64,000 nucleotides of DNA from Epiperipatus broadwayi (lineage: Eukaryota; Onychophora; Udeonychophora; Euonychophora; Peripatidae), in the NCBI GenBank assembly GCA_028023455.1, contig JAQFVV010000027.1:8927845-8991844 (forward strand), read 5' to 3'. The position numbers and the translations under genes are program-made. Below the pieces are notes generated by a model. The model did no database searches and was not told the DNA's origin. It saw only the letters and a program-made list of their open reading frames with translations. Below, piece after piece: positions 11,641 to 24,005 of the stretch; positions within the stretch are counted from its first letter, which is position 1, and the number at the start of each line of letters is the position of its first letter.

Positions 11641-12575
11641 GTTCGGCATGAAATGTGCATTTGGAGGGATCATACCTCTTTTTCACGTCTTTGGTCATAT
11701 ATTTGTGATTCCTACCTCCACAAGGTGTTAAAAGTGGACAGAAACCAGTTCCTACCTTGCATGAGTGGTCTGAAAATTACACTATAGAAATATTATTCAT
11801 TATTTGATAATCTCTAGTCTAATGAGTGACTAATAAAAATTATTAATATACTTTCAATTAGTGATTTATGTTAAAGTTGTAAGTGCTGCACATTTGATAC
11901 TTATCAATTAAACTGTTGTAATTTGCTATCTATATATATATATACTGAACAGTGATAAAGATATGTGTAAGAGATTGTGGTCTGGGCCAACTGATTAATG
12001 TTAATTCAGCACAAAATGTGCATCTTGGGGATTATATATCTTTTTCATAAATCTTTGATCATATGTTTATGATTACATCTGTCCACAAGGTGTTAAAAAT
12101 GGATAGAAAATATTTCCTACCTTTGCGTGAGAGTGGTGTAATGAAAATTACACCATAAAAATTTTATTCATTATTAGATAATCTCTAGTCTAATAAATGG
12201 CTAACAAAAACTATTAATATACTTCCGTCAAGTGGTTTGTGGCAAAATTGCAAGAGCAGTAAGTTATCATTTAAACTGTAGACATTCCCTTATCTTTATA
12301 CACTAAACAATGATAAAGATATGTGTAAGAGAATGTGATCTGTGTCACCTGATGAGTGCTGGTTAAGCATAAAATGTGTATCATGGGGATCATACATCTT
12401 TTTCACATGCCTTCGGTCATATGTTGAATACATCCCTAACAAGATATTAAAAGTGGATAGAAATCAGTCCCTACCTTGCAAAAAAGTGGTATACTGAAAA
12501 TTACATTATAGAAATATTATTCATTAAATAGATAATTTCTAGTCTAATGAATGACTATCAAAAATTATTAATGTC
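11641..12575. repeat. tandem array, ~360-bp unit, about 2.6 copies
   Basis: Three successive units begin near 11641 (CGGCATGAAATGTGCAT), 12001 (CAGCACAAAATGTGCATC) and 12361 (AAGCATAAAATGTGTATC). Each continues with GGTCATAT-like text, ACAAGGTGTTAAAAGTGGA, CCTACCTTGC, GAAAATTACA-TATA, GATAATCTCTAGTCTAAT and, except in the last, GATAAAGATATGTGTAAGAG. The units are clearly diverged, so the array is old. There is no ORF. Confidence 0.85.
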
Positions 12576-13427
12576 ACGCCTATTAGTCTCATTTCTGGCA
12601 AACATCCATTTTCTGATCCAACTAGATTTGAAATAATTTAGTCATTAAAGAATGTTAAAATCTTCTGATAACGTAAATCAATAAAATTTGGGGAACAAAG
12701 TCCTGCAGTTATAACCATTAAAAAACAATTACATTGGAAATGGGTAATAATGGGTAATCAATATCTTTTTGCAAATTTCATTTCAATCTTTTTTCAAAAA
12801 AACTAGTGATTAGCAAATGGCCATAAAAAATATCTTCAATCTATGATAAAATCAAGTTTTTTTCTTAATTCTAAAACCTAATATACTTCCAATTTTCACT
12901 TTTTTCTTCTATTTTACCCTCCAAAATTGCCAACAATTTTGCTATCTTTCTACTCATAATATCTGGCAATTTCAATACAGATTATAAATTATCTTTTAAA
13001 AAACAAAATTTGATGGAGATTCAAATAAAGAGAAAAAAAGTTAAATTTGCAATAAGCAGCATTAACATTTGTGATATCGTTCATAAAAAAAAAAATAGTT
13101 ATTTAGGCATTTACTTAAGAACCTATGTGATGTTTGAGCAGAAAAATGATAGGATGAGCAAAACAAATTTATTCAAGTGAATAAACAGATTTTAATCTTT
13201 TTTTACTTTCTTCAGAAAAGAATTGATGCAAAAACCATTACTTTTCAGTCCTCAATAACCTGAGCAGGATACCATTCATTAGTTTACTTTATAAAGCCAA
13301 TATACATAAACAGTTGCTTTAATTCATAAAATTTAAAAAGGAAAGATAAACAATACATAGTGCTGTGTCTGCAAGCATGACTGAACAGCCGGCAAATAAA
13401 TATATACATAAAAAAACTCACAATATT
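12576..13427. other. AT-rich non-coding stretch
   Basis: Nothing recognised. Confidence 0.4.
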
Positions 13428-13910
13428 TTAAGTAATCAGAATAGCGAATAGTCTGCAACAACAGTAATTCAACAGTTCACTAATGTTCAATTCCCATGGG
13501 CCTCGGTTTACGCACATTTTGGCCCCAGTCCAGTTTAGCTGCACACGAACACATCGTAGTGTAGCACTGCGACCGACTATAAGCTCCTTACAGCTTCGGT
13601 CTCTGCAACAGTCCACCAATAACTCCACTTGAAAATCACTGGAAACTCAACTCTTCATTTAACTACTATCTGAACGGTTTCCTTAGGCTATGGTCTCCCA
13701 ATCTCAGTGGGCCTATTCAGCTATGCCCATGAACAACCTTTCCAGTGAGTGCTGGACATTAACCAAAACACTGACACTAGATCTCTCCTACATCGGAATT
13801 GCAAAGAAAAGTCAACTGGAGATACACTCGAATGGCCTGACGTACTTGTTAAGTACTCTTTTTTTATAGTTTTCTGATAACTGCTACAATTAATTACCTT
13901 CTCCATATAA
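13428..13910. other. CpG-containing, GC-richer island of unknown nature
   Basis: This ~480-bp stretch has more GC and many CpG dinucleotides against an otherwise CpG-poor background. Two minus-strand frames are open (13628-13428 and 13906-13721), but neither resembles a family I know and the two are not joined by clear splice sites. It could be a 5' exon or promoter of a minus-strand gene, or a young repeat. I cannot decide between these. Confidence 0.35.
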
Positions 13911-14755
13911 GGTAAGATCTCTTATCTAGAAATATATGCAATCAACAAATATTTCTTGGAATTTTATCGATCGGCATTACGTTAATTCTTTAATTAAATT
14001 TTTATCAGTTATCAGTTCGCGATCTAAAAAAATTCTCTCTAATAAATTCTAGTTTTTCTGAGTGCACAAACTTGTATAAAACTTTTACAAAATACAACAC
14101 ATAGTAAGCAAGATAATTATTAATAAGTAAAACAAAGATATATAAAATAAATAAGTACAACAGCAATAACTACTTTAAAAATGAAAGAAAGAAGCGGGTA
14201 AACATTACGATCATTTAAGTAAATAAGCTCTTAACAGCATAAAAAATTGAACTCACTAAGGAGCTTTTTCCACAATTGGATTTGAGCTTTAACTAATCTG
14301 CAGAAAAACGAGATTAAGTTAGAAACATTAATCATTCTATTGATTAATAAGCAATCAATAGGAAATCAAGGGGACCCATTTTTAAAACGTAGTCTATGAG
14401 CTTAGATTAGTATAGGCAAATTTCATTTAGAACTTTCTTGCTAATTGAGTATATGTCATGTGACTAAACACTAATCAAAGTAGTTTCAAAAATTGGATAT
14501 TTATGCCTACTTGGGTAAAAAAAATGTCACTATTTTATGATGTCATTAGAATAAATTAAGGTGATTCAAGCAAAAAAAAGCTAATGGTGATGATGACTGC
14601 TTAGTCGCCATACCTACTTGATTGTCTCATTACTGCAACTAATCTTCAAATGAAGTTAATGTACATACTTTTAAACAATAAATATTAATAAAATTCAAGA
14701 CCAAATAATGTTTTTTCTCTATATTTATATCGAAAACTTGTAACAAAAAAAAGAG
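13911..14755. other. AT-rich non-coding stretch
   Basis: Nothing recognised. Confidence 0.4.
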
Positions 14756-14772
14756 ATGTTCAATATTTAAAT

Positions 14773-15182
14773 CACTAAACATCACATGATCACCATTTCT
14801 TATGCTTGCTCATAACTGTTATTAAAACAGGCAAAACTCTCCATTACAGCAGTGTCACTCAGTGCAAACCAGAGTAATCAATGGATGCCAGAAGGCTTAT
14901 GCATAAAATCTTATCTAGCACCTGCTCATCCAATATTCCCAGACTAGTTTCTAGCTTGTGGCTTTTGTCAGTATGGAGCCTTGGATCTGAGAATACTGCA
15001 CATAGATCTCAGACCCAAGACTCCTCACTGACAAAAGCCACAAGTTAGAAACTAGTCAGGGAATATTGAATGAGTAGACACTAAATAGGAATTTTATGCA
15101 CAAGCCTTCTGGCATCCATTGATTACTCTGGCTTACACTGAGTAGCCCTACTGTATGGAGAGTTTTGCCTGTTTTAATTTTA
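14773..15182 (-). mobile_element. FB element, copy 3 (both arms)
   Basis: The left arm starts with the constant end CACTAAACATCACATGATCA and runs through the family core to a centre near 15005. The right arm is its reverse complement, ending GAGTTTTGCCTG. Imperfect direct repeats flank it: ATGTTCAATATTTAAAT (14756-14772) and ATGTTCAACATTAAAT (15183-15198). The constant end is left and the truncated end right, so it is assigned to the minus strand. Confidence 0.85.
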
Positions 15183-15198
15183 ATGTTCAACATTAAAT

Positions 15199-16418
15199 GC
15201 TTTATATTTGTTTATATAGTGAAGGTATTCTATTTTTATTTTTAGACAACTTAATTATTAGCAAAATATCATAAAGAATCCTGTAGAGATTCCAACCAGG
15301 GGATAGATTCGTTAGGGTTTTATTAAGACTCAATTATGCCAGTTTGTGTTTCACTATCAAAGGATATTAAACTCCACTTATAAAGCTAATGAAAACAATA
15401 TCAATGGCTTTTCCTGAATATGCTAACAAGATTACAGTAATAGCTAGGAAGATCAAATCCAGCTAGCTTTACTGTTGGATCTGGGAAAAGAAGTGTTTGG
15501 AATCTCATAGGAACTCAATTTTTGATGTAATTTTTCAATTGTTGATTCTTGAGCATCCAAGAAAGATGATCTTGATTTGAGAATGCTTTCCAACAGTGTA
15601 TTAAAACACGTATTCTCCTTTATCAAAGTCAGGAATCTCTGAGCCAATGAGCTAAAGAAGCCTGCTAACCATAATATTCCTTTTACAATTTTTTTCAACA
15701 TCTAACACCATTAAAATTTCAAATTAATTTTATTTTCAATTCCATTTGCATAGCATAAACTAAAATTTGATATTATCCAATCATTAAAAAAAAAAGCTTT
15801 TTACACATTCACTTGATTTATATTTATTTTTTTTGCAAATTTATTAGATCCAGCCTTTTTAATTACATATATTTATGCTTTAGGAATAAATTATGAATAG
15901 TTTCGATATTTCTTTGCACAGTTTATGAAACAAAGACTTCATGTTATTGTTTATAAATATATTTTGTTATCAATGCTCCGGTTTGAACTTTGAAGGAAAG
16001 ACTGGATAACCTATCAGATCTATTCTGTTCTATAATTATTTTCCACATCTACTGTTTGTCTCTCTATGTTTCTGCTTTTTATTAATGATAATACTTTCCT
16101 ATTCCAATCTTAATTATGACAGCAGTGCATTAGAGGAAAACACTATGACCATTGTTACTTCAGAAGAAAAAATAAAATGCAAAACAAAGGTAGAAAGACA
16201 AAAAAAAAAAAACGCAGCAAAGATTAATTTTGCAATAATCAATCTATGGATCATAAATATATCCACATATATCATAGACTAATTGGTTCTTAGTTTTTTT
16301 GATATCTTCTGATACTGTCTTTGTAAGAATTCAATACAATTCCTAATTGTATCCTTCTATTGTATCTATCCTAAACCTCTTCTTTCCAATGAAATCTATT
16401 GATGGCATGCTTCTTTAG
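15199..16418. other. non-coding; includes the repeat at 15280-15335
   Basis: 15280-15335 is the reverse-orientation partner of 8975-9035. The rest has no recognisable feature. The ORF at 15453-15701 (minus) shows no known motif. Confidence 0.4.
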
Positions 16419-16427
16419 TAATTCTCA

Positions 16428-16578
16428 TAAACTCTCCAAGCAGTAGTGCCAGCCAGAGTAATCAATGGATGCCACTCTGGCTTGCACTGAGTGGTACTGC
16501 TGTATGGAGAATTTTTCCTGTTATAATAACAGTTATGAGCAAGCATAAAAAATGATGATCATGTGATGTTTAGTGGTT
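16428..16578 (+). mobile_element. FB element, copy 4 (internally deleted)
   Basis: A short hairpin: ACTCTCCAAGCAGTAGTGCC...AATCAATGGATGCC is joined directly to the right arm (ACTCTGGCTTGCACTGAGTG, TACTGCTGTATGGAGA) and the constant end GATCATGTGATGTTTAGTGG. A 9-bp direct repeat TAATTCTCA flanks it (16419-16427 and 16579-16587). Confidence 0.85.
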
Positions 16579-16587
16579 TAATTCTCA

Positions 16588-18010
16588 GAAAAAAAAAAAT
16601 CCAACATTTATATAAACTGCCATAAAATCAGTCTAATTTTTTAGAATATTCTATTAGAATTTTGATTCGCTTTGATAGTTGATCTTTATTTAAAATCCAA
16701 TAAAAAATAAATTAATTTACCTGATCTATTAGTATGTATAAGATGCAATCTATCAAACATTTTCAAGAAATTTTTGCATTTCCAATATCATCAACCTATT
16801 TTTCCCTAATATGCGTCGTTAGGCATCCACATATCTAATATCTGCAGCTAAAGCATGTTTTTTTTTTTTCACCCCTTTTTAAATTCTCTCTAGATCATGT
16901 ATAATCTTGATATTTTTATGCTGATTTTTTTGCAATTTCAAATTTTATTAATTAATCTTACATTTAGATTGTTCAATAATCTTTTTTAAAGATTGAAACA
17001 AAAACAAAAAAATATATACATTAGTTATTTATAAGATACTATTTAATTTTAAATATATATATAATTAATTAATTATTTATCTAGGGCCTTGTTTTATTTG
17101 TAATAATAATAAGAGAATCACTCCGACACATGCACTATATGAATTTATATAGCTAAAAAATATTCTCATTCTAAACACAAGATACTGTTTGAAAAGATAA
17201 TCTTTTTACCTAAAATCATACATATAGGCCAATCTAAAGCATTTAGAAATGAGAGCATGAAGGTCTTAATCAATCACGTTTAATTCCATTCTCTATATAT
17301 TAATAAATGATGTTGGCGAAATTTTTACAATTTACTGCACATCAATATTAGATATAATATTAAATATATATAACTAATTTTATTTAATTTTAAATAAATT
17401 TGGCCAACATGACATCAGCATAGACAATACTTTTAGGTAGCAAATCTATTCCTCTTACTTCAGTCTGGATAAGGATTTATTAAGCACTACTATCTGGTAT
17501 CTATTAATTACTCAAGGTTACACTAGATGGCAGAATTGAGATAAAGGAAATCTATTTGCTAATGTTTTTTATCAATACATTTTTTTTTTGCATCACTTAT
17601 CAATTTTATTTCCCAACTACCCAGATAATATTTTAATTTAAATTTATTTGCTTATTTTACATTTGTCTCCCCTGTTTTTTTTGCTTCCCTTTTGATGGCT
17701 TATTTTTCATTTTTCTTCAAAAACAAAAATTGTTATTCATCATTGTATAGGTCTTCAAAAATAATTCAAATCTTCTCTGACAATCTAGTAAACACAATCA
17801 TTTATCATCCAATAAAGATATTTATAACATCCTTTCCCATTCCTCATACAGCTACAATCGTTTCTTTTAAATATAATAAAATCTATGTAAAATATAAAAC
17901 ATAGATGATTCTAATGAACATTATGTTTTCTATAATTCCATAATTAGATCAATTAGATCTTCATCTATTTTGTATTTAACAAATTTCCACAATCTATTCA
18001 CTCACATGAG
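16588..18010. other. AT-rich non-coding stretch
   Basis: A weak inverted pair (GATGTTGGCGAAATTT near 17309 and AATTTGGCCAACATGACATC near 17398) may be an old small hairpin. No gene recognised. Confidence 0.4.
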
Positions 18011-18250
18011 CTTGGACTGAAAACATTTTTGTTTTCATAGCTTTATAGAGGGTTGCATTAGATCCTAAAATCTAGGTCCAGTGCTCTCAGATCCAAAGCT
18101 CCTCACTGATGAAAGCCACAGGCTAGAAACTAGTGTGGGTATAATGGATGAATAGGCACCAGGGATTTTATGCACAAACTTTCCTGCATCCACTGATTAC
18201 TCTGGCTAGCACTGGGTGGCAGTACTATATAGAGTTTTGCCTCTGTTATA
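18011..18250 (+). mobile_element. FB element, copy 5 (interior plus right arm)
   Basis: It begins within the family interior (AGCTTGGACTG...TTTTGTTTTCATAGCTTTAT, then GGGTTGCATTAGATCCTAAA) and continues through CTCAGATCCAAAGCTCCTCA and the right arm to GAGTTTTGCCTCTG. The left arm and the constant end are absent. Confidence 0.8.
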
Positions 18251-18364
18251 TATATGAAAAAAACTGTACAATAAATGCACACCTACTTTCTTAACCATTT
18301 GATCAATTGGGTATTACATAAAACTATCACCTATAAACCCTTTCTGCATCTCTCCCACTGTAAT

Positions 18365-18575
18365 TTTCTTTCATTTATTTAATTATTTTTTCCATCATCA
18401 TGTAAACAAATACTTTATCAATCACTGAAGTTAGTATGAGGGGCCTATAATTAATCAGCCTTGTGCAGTGTTTACGCCTTCTTTTAAACAAAAAATTTGT
18501 ATTTTTTTCCAATTCTCTGGAACTGTTTTAATCCTATCTCGCAGAATTACCAACATTTATGCTTCATATGATAAA
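18365..18575 (-). pseudogene. LINE reverse transcriptase fragment
   Basis: Minus-strand translation near 18485-18365 gives NYRPLILTSVIDKVF followed by VYMMMEKII, matching the conserved N-terminal RT segment NYRPISLLSV..KV(F/L)E of non-LTR elements. The preceding LKQFQRIGKKYKFFV resembles the usual 'P..WK...V.PIFKK'. It is short, frameshifted, and the LINE clade is not assigned. Confidence 0.6.
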
Positions 18576-19688
18576 ATAGAAGCATGTTTACACTGCCACC
18601 TAGTATTCACTAACTAAAATAATGTATACATGATTAGCTGTGAACAGAGTAAAGGTCTTCACTGTACAATAGTAAGAGGTAGGCTGAGAGAATTTTAAAT
18701 AATTTGTTGGCTATCTATCTATATATAGAAAGCTTTAATAACTACAAACTTATTTTAGATTTAATTTATTCATTCAGCAAGTCAGATATGAGTATTTATT
18801 ATGGGACCCGCCCCTCACCCACATTTTCTATTATTAGTTTGTGATGCTTAATTATTTCAATTTTTCTATGTAGTTCAGATTTACTCATTTTTGTCTCCAA
18901 ATTGTATACAGATATCTATATTTCCAAATAATAGTAAAAATTAATATTTACAAATATAATTATTTTATTAAGGTAATTCATATATAATATTAATCTCCTA
19001 ATTGCAAAGGACTTTGGTAATGAATTTTGTTAATTTTAATTGTATCAATAATATTTTTTGCAAAATAAAAGATACATCTATATAATACTGACATATGCTA
19101 ATTGTTAATCCATTCTGCAAACAGCCTGTATCTGTCATTCCATTACTACCACTTGCAAACAGGTAGATCAATTCCAATTCCAGAATATAAAAATATATAA
19201 ATAGAATATTAAAACTGATTTTTAAGATGATATATAAACTAATCTGTGAAACACATCAACATATACCACACGCAGATCCTTTAGTCTGTTGATCTGAAAT
19301 CTTTTAATATTTACAGTAATTTTTATCTTTTTATTTCTGCCGATGTCATATTTCCCAGAAATTGTGTTTTTGCTTTAAGTTCTACATACGTGCATAGTAT
19401 TACAATCACTGATAGCAGTTCACACTTTTCTGAGCCAATCCAGTTGCTGTTTGATACCAGATGTGTAGAATTGCATGGTATCTGCTGTATTTTAATTTTG
19501 ATTTTTTTTTTTTATTATTATACTAATTCGAAACAAATGTTTTAACATTTGATTTCTGCCGACGTCATATTTAGCAATGATCATGTTTTTGCTTTACATT
19601 CTATGCATGAGCATAGTAATATGCTCGTTGATAACTATGAAGAAAACATTACTTCAATGTGAAAAACCATAGAAAATCATTCTCAGAG
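18576..19688. other. AT-rich non-coding stretch
   Basis: Around 19340 and 19560 a segment recurs (TTTCTGCCGATGTCATATTT and TTTCTGCCGACGTCATATTT, followed by TTTTTGCTTTA-TTCTA), about 210 bp apart, so there is a small local duplication. Confidence 0.55.
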
Positions 19689-19689
19689 C

Positions 19690-20420
19690 CTAAAAAAGGA
19701 AGGTATAATGAAATGGATGCAGATGTTTTACGTATGCCAATAAATTCTACAGTAAACAAAAAAAAAAAGAAAAACAAATTAAAATTTTAACTACCGGATA
19801 TGAAAATCACCAATTATTAATGCTGTCTATAACCACAGATGGAAACAAATTGCCATCCTTTAATACCTATTAAATAGAAAAACTGTACCAAAGGGGAAAA
19901 AAGAATGCATAAGTGACAGCAAAACTGATGAAAGATCGGTTACAAAATGTTTGGGAGAAGAGACCTGGTGCTCTTTTAAAAAAACGAAGCACTCTAGTAA
20001 TGGATGCATTCTGGGTACATTTAACTGATGACATTAAAAAGTAAAAACAAAAAATTGTGATATGGTAATAATACCAGCAGATATGACTTGACAACTTCAA
20101 CCAGTTGATGTGTCTGTTAGCAAATCCTTTAAAGATAAAATGAGAATTCATTATAAAGCATGGTTAAATCGAGAAGATCATCCTTTGACATCAACTAATA
20201 AAATAAAATGAGTTTAGTCTCCTACAATAGCTGAACGGGTTTTGCAGTCTTGGAAAAATATCCCTAAAAAAATTACGAATCTTTCTTAAAATGTTGAATT
20301 GTTAATTTAAATGATGATGAAGATGATGTACACTGACGGAATACTGAAGATGAGAATTCGAGTTCTGAAGTGAAGACGGCAAAAGTAAAAGTACGTCTGA
20401 AAAAGATTCCAATACATTAG
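19690..20420 (+). pseudogene. pogo/Tigger-type DDE transposase relic
   Basis: Plus-strand translation from about 19840 gives GNKLPSF, then LMKDRLQNVWEKRPGALLKK, RSTLVMDAFWVHLTDDIKK and QPVDVSVSKSFKDKMRIHYK, then AWLNREDHPLTSTNKIK and ERVLQSWKNIPKKIT. The order matches the catalytic core and C-terminus of pogo-superfamily (Tigger/jerky-like) transposases, which excise and reinsert DNA at TA sites. The second catalytic Asp is probably the D of VMDAF. An acidic tail (NLNDDEDD) follows. At least four stops or frameshifts are present, the DNA-binding N-terminus was not recognised, and TIRs were not delimited. Confidence 0.8.
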
Positions 20421-20644
20421 GTAAAGCTTATTGTATTTACATTGGTTCCTATTTAAGTAAATAAAAATGTTTCTTATTTATCAATAAAATCATTTAAAAA
20501 TTTTTTTCCCAATATTCTAAGCTAAAATCCTACTGCATCTTAAATTTGGGGGTATCTTATATTTGAAGTAATACACTAACTTTAATCAGACTTCTAACAT
20601 ATTTTAAAATCAATTACAGTCAACTGAATACCTAGATGACTTAA

Positions 20645-20895
20645 GTAATATTTACTAAGGCAATAAACCTAAAGCATGTGCACTTGAAAATGCGAAGATA
20701 GGGACCTCCACAGATCTTAACCACAAGCTTACACATTGGAAGAAAAGAAGGGAACCCTTCTTTACTTCAACTTACTTTCTATATAAATAGGTGAAGCTGG
20801 AGCAGTTAGATTTGAGAGCTTGAAACTATTCAATACTTCACTGATTAACTACAATTTCTATTATACATTAGTACTCGCGAAATATTTTGATTTAC
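20645..20895 (+). mobile_element. TATA-bearing LTR-like repeat, copy A
   Basis: About 240 bp match the reverse complement of 39815-40065. Shared blocks: AATATTTACTAAGGC, AGGGACCTC-ACAGATCTTAA, GGGAACCCTTCTTTACTTCA, TATATAAATAGGTGAAGCTG, ATTCAATACTTCACTGATTA, ACTCGCGAAATA. The TATA box followed by a conserved stretch suggests an LTR or small Pol II-driven element. Clean TG...CA ends were not confirmed. Confidence 0.6.
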
Positions 20896-20944
20896 AATGA
20901 GTCAATAGAAAGATCTTATAGTTAGAAATCTATTATGATAATGA

Positions 20945-21480
20945 CTTAAATAAATTCCATTTATTTTTAATTCTCATTTTATCTCCCTTTAATCCATAAA
21001 ATACTTATCAAACTGCAGTAAAACGTTTTGGAGATATGCAATCATCCTGTTACATAACTTTATCAAGGTTAATCTTAGTGTTACCATATTATCTAATCGC
21101 TGCTATTGCATTTTGATTAACGTTCTTCATAATGTAATATCTTGAGTTGACATTATGATATTACAAAGTTTTAAAACTCACAGAATCAAATACTTTTTGA
21201 TAATCAACAAATTGAACATAAAAAGGCAATTCATATTTACTGATACTTTTTATAATTTTTTGTAATATTTGGATATGATTCATTGTGCTATAACCTGCTT
21301 TTTCATTCAGCTTCTTTCTTTGTCTGGTTTGAGTCCAAAGTTCTTAACAAATGATTTGCACAGATATTAACAAAAATAATATATAGAAGCCAGATAGATT
21401 TGTAATTGTTAAATTTTTATATTTTTCTTAAATATCAATATTGCTACTGCATTCTTCCAGTCATTTAATACTTATGTTAC
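20945..21480 (-). pseudogene. RTE-like LINE, RT N-terminal fragment
   Basis: Minus-strand translation starting near 21470 gives LNDWKNAVAIL, then FKKNIKI, IYLASIYYFC*YLCKSFVKN, GLKPDKE and IISKYYKKL, followed by NMNCLFMFNLLIIKKYLIL. These correspond to the DWK.A...PIFKK, NYRPISL...K, DEQAGF and 'P.Y..FIDY.KAFDS' blocks of RTE-like RT. It is heavily mutated. Confidence 0.65.
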
Positions 21481-22784
21481 ATGATAATTCAGCTTAACAA
21501 AATTAGGAATAAAATAAGATTGGGTAAATTTGAAAACAGAGTATATATAGCTTTACTTTGAAAGTATTACACCTAGAAATGGCCCAAAAGGAAATAAAAT
21601 CAAATGGCCAAATAAGGAAATAAAATCAATTTTCTATAAGTTATAATTTTAATATGCTTTTGATTAACTGTCCTGCAGTCTTCTTCAGAATCAATTTTAC
21701 TTATGGGGCATACACATTTTCTAAGTGCTAAAATAACTACAACTTAAGTCTTTATCAAAAAATGCTTGGATTATTACATCAGAGCAGATCAGCTTCAATG
21801 CTCAGGGCCATCCAGTAGCATGTGTGTCACGGCCACCCATAAACTAGTAATTATCACAAAAATTATAATAACAAGAAGAGTATGAACTTTAGAATTTTCT
21901 CTTAATGTCATCTAAATAATTCTAAAGAGAAAATTATGTAAATGTTCACACGTACAAATCCCATATACCACTATGTCTGGAGCATGCTGGAGGTAGCAGT
22001 CAACTTATTAATCATAAATGAGCAAGAGTAAAGACACAAATATCTAATCCAGTGATATATAAATTTACTGGAATAAATTTAATAATATTTATTATATATA
22101 AAGGATATATATAAATATACTGATCACAGTAATTTCTGGTGCAAAGATTATTAATATTTCTAATTAAATAATTATCACAAAGAATTGGTATGCTTAAATG
22201 TTTCGAACATTAGCTAAATAAAGGTTTGTTTCTGTAAGGGTTAATTGTTAACTGTAGGTAAGCGCGCTTTCGACTGGTGAAGCCAGATTTATAATTGACC
22301 ATAAATTTATATAAATATTTTTATCACTTTTATAATTTTTAAATGCAACTTCTTTAATGTGGCGTTATACTATTTATTTCTAAAATATTTCAACTTAAAC
22401 CCTTATAGTTATACATCTGATCTTTTTATTCATTTTATACTATTATGATTATCCGTTCATCATTATTAGAAGATTATTATTTCATGATGCTTATTATTCT
22501 AAAAGGCTTATTGAATTAATTACAGTAAATAACTTCCAGATGTGTAGTGTATGTCTCTTTATTGTCATTAAATACAGATTTTCTATTATTAAGCTCTTTA
22601 CTTTCTACAATATATACAAATCAATTTCTAATATCCAATAAATCTTCACTTTCATAGTCAGATGAATTAATCTAATTTATTAAATAACTAATATCATAGT
22701 AAATTCTAAGAGTGCATGTGCATAGGTTACATTAACTATTTCCAATCATCTCTGGTCTAGGATAACTTCAGGGTATTGAGACTT

Positions 22785-22951
22785 AAACACTAGCAAACTC
22801 TCAATACAGTAATGCCACCCAGTGCAAGCCTTAGTAATCAAATCTTGCATCCATTGATTACTAAGGCTGGCACTGTGTCGCGCTACTATATGGAGAGTTT
22901 TCTACTGTTTTAACAAATTGTGTAAACATAGAAAATGGTGGATCATGTAAT
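22785..22951 (+). mobile_element. FB element, copy 6
   Basis: A compact hairpin: CTCTCAATACAGTAATGCCA...TTAGTAATCAA opposes CATCCATTGATTACTAAGGC...CTACTATATGGAGAG, and ends with GGATCATGTAAT. Flanking 13-bp direct repeats are GGTATTGAGACTT (22772-22784) and GGTATTGAAACTT (22952-22964). Confidence 0.85.
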
Positions 22952-23666
22952 GGTATTGAAACTTCTTGGTATAATTCCTAATATTTGTAACATCTTAATA
23001 ATAATATTCGACAACTGTGTAATTAAACCCAAAGAAAAACACATATTCAATGTGATATATATTTTATTTCTTTATTAAATCTGAACTTTTCTTTTCATAC
23101 CCATTTTTATTATTTCTAACGGTGTAAGTCTGGAATACTTCTATATCTTAATCTCATATTTTTATCGATATAACTCACTATTTGCAATTAATAATATAAT
23201 TTCTAATCAATAACTTAATATTTATATAGCTTGAATCACTTTAAATTACATTTTCTCTTCTAATTATTAATATATTCCTACCACATAGATATAGACATAT
23301 ATTTATGATATAAATTAATATTTGATTTATTTTTATTTATAATTTAAACAGATAAACATTTATCTTTAATACATATTCTAATGAATAAAGTTGCTTTAAA
23401 AGTTAATGAAAATTGTTTTGTAGTTTTGAATTAATTTGTTTAGATCATGAAAGCTGTTAGATAAATGACAGGTTACCCTGTCTCACATCTTTGTTTTGTA
23501 CCTTTATTTAATCCATCCAAAAAATCAGTAATATTAGTTTCAATCTATTTGGAAGTTTAAATATTAAGGCAATAATAGTTGACCCACCCTTATATAATAA
23601 TCTTATATTATTTATTTATTTCTAAAATCATTTTTGAAAATAATTTGAATAAATAGTGATTGTGGA

Positions 23667-24005
23667 ACATTGATGGGTGAGCACAAGTAAATTACCAATA
23701 GCAAATGTCTGAAATGTTTGGTTTCTACCATAGATTGCTAATAAATTAATTACAGTTATTCAAAATAGTTCAAAATAAGATACTGTTTCTTTCCTATGAT
23801 ATATAAAATAAAATTTGTACAAATAACTTGTCATTTGAATTATCAGGCTCATAATAGAATCAAGTCCTGAATTAGGCATGGTCAATGGATGTTGGTTTAT
23901 ATAAGAATAAGCTCTAAGCAAAGGTAATTCCTGTAAGCTTTTAAAACATTCATTAACTTGTGAGTGCAAGTAAATTACCAAATAGCATATGTCTGAAACT
24001 TCTGA
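23667..24005. repeat. ~45-bp direct repeat pair about 290 bp apart
   Basis: GTGAGCACAAGTAAATTACC...AAATGTCTGAAATGTTTGG (from 23677) recurs as GTGAGTGCAAGTAAATTACC...CATATGTCTGAAACTTCTG (from 23961). The same pair is present in duplication copy 2. Confidence 0.7.

Noticed and set aside
23760-23981. 73-codon minus-strand ORF conserved in both duplication copies (also 29511-29732)
   Set aside because: Its conservation is explained by the recent duplication, in which non-coding DNA is equally conserved. No motif or splice context was seen.
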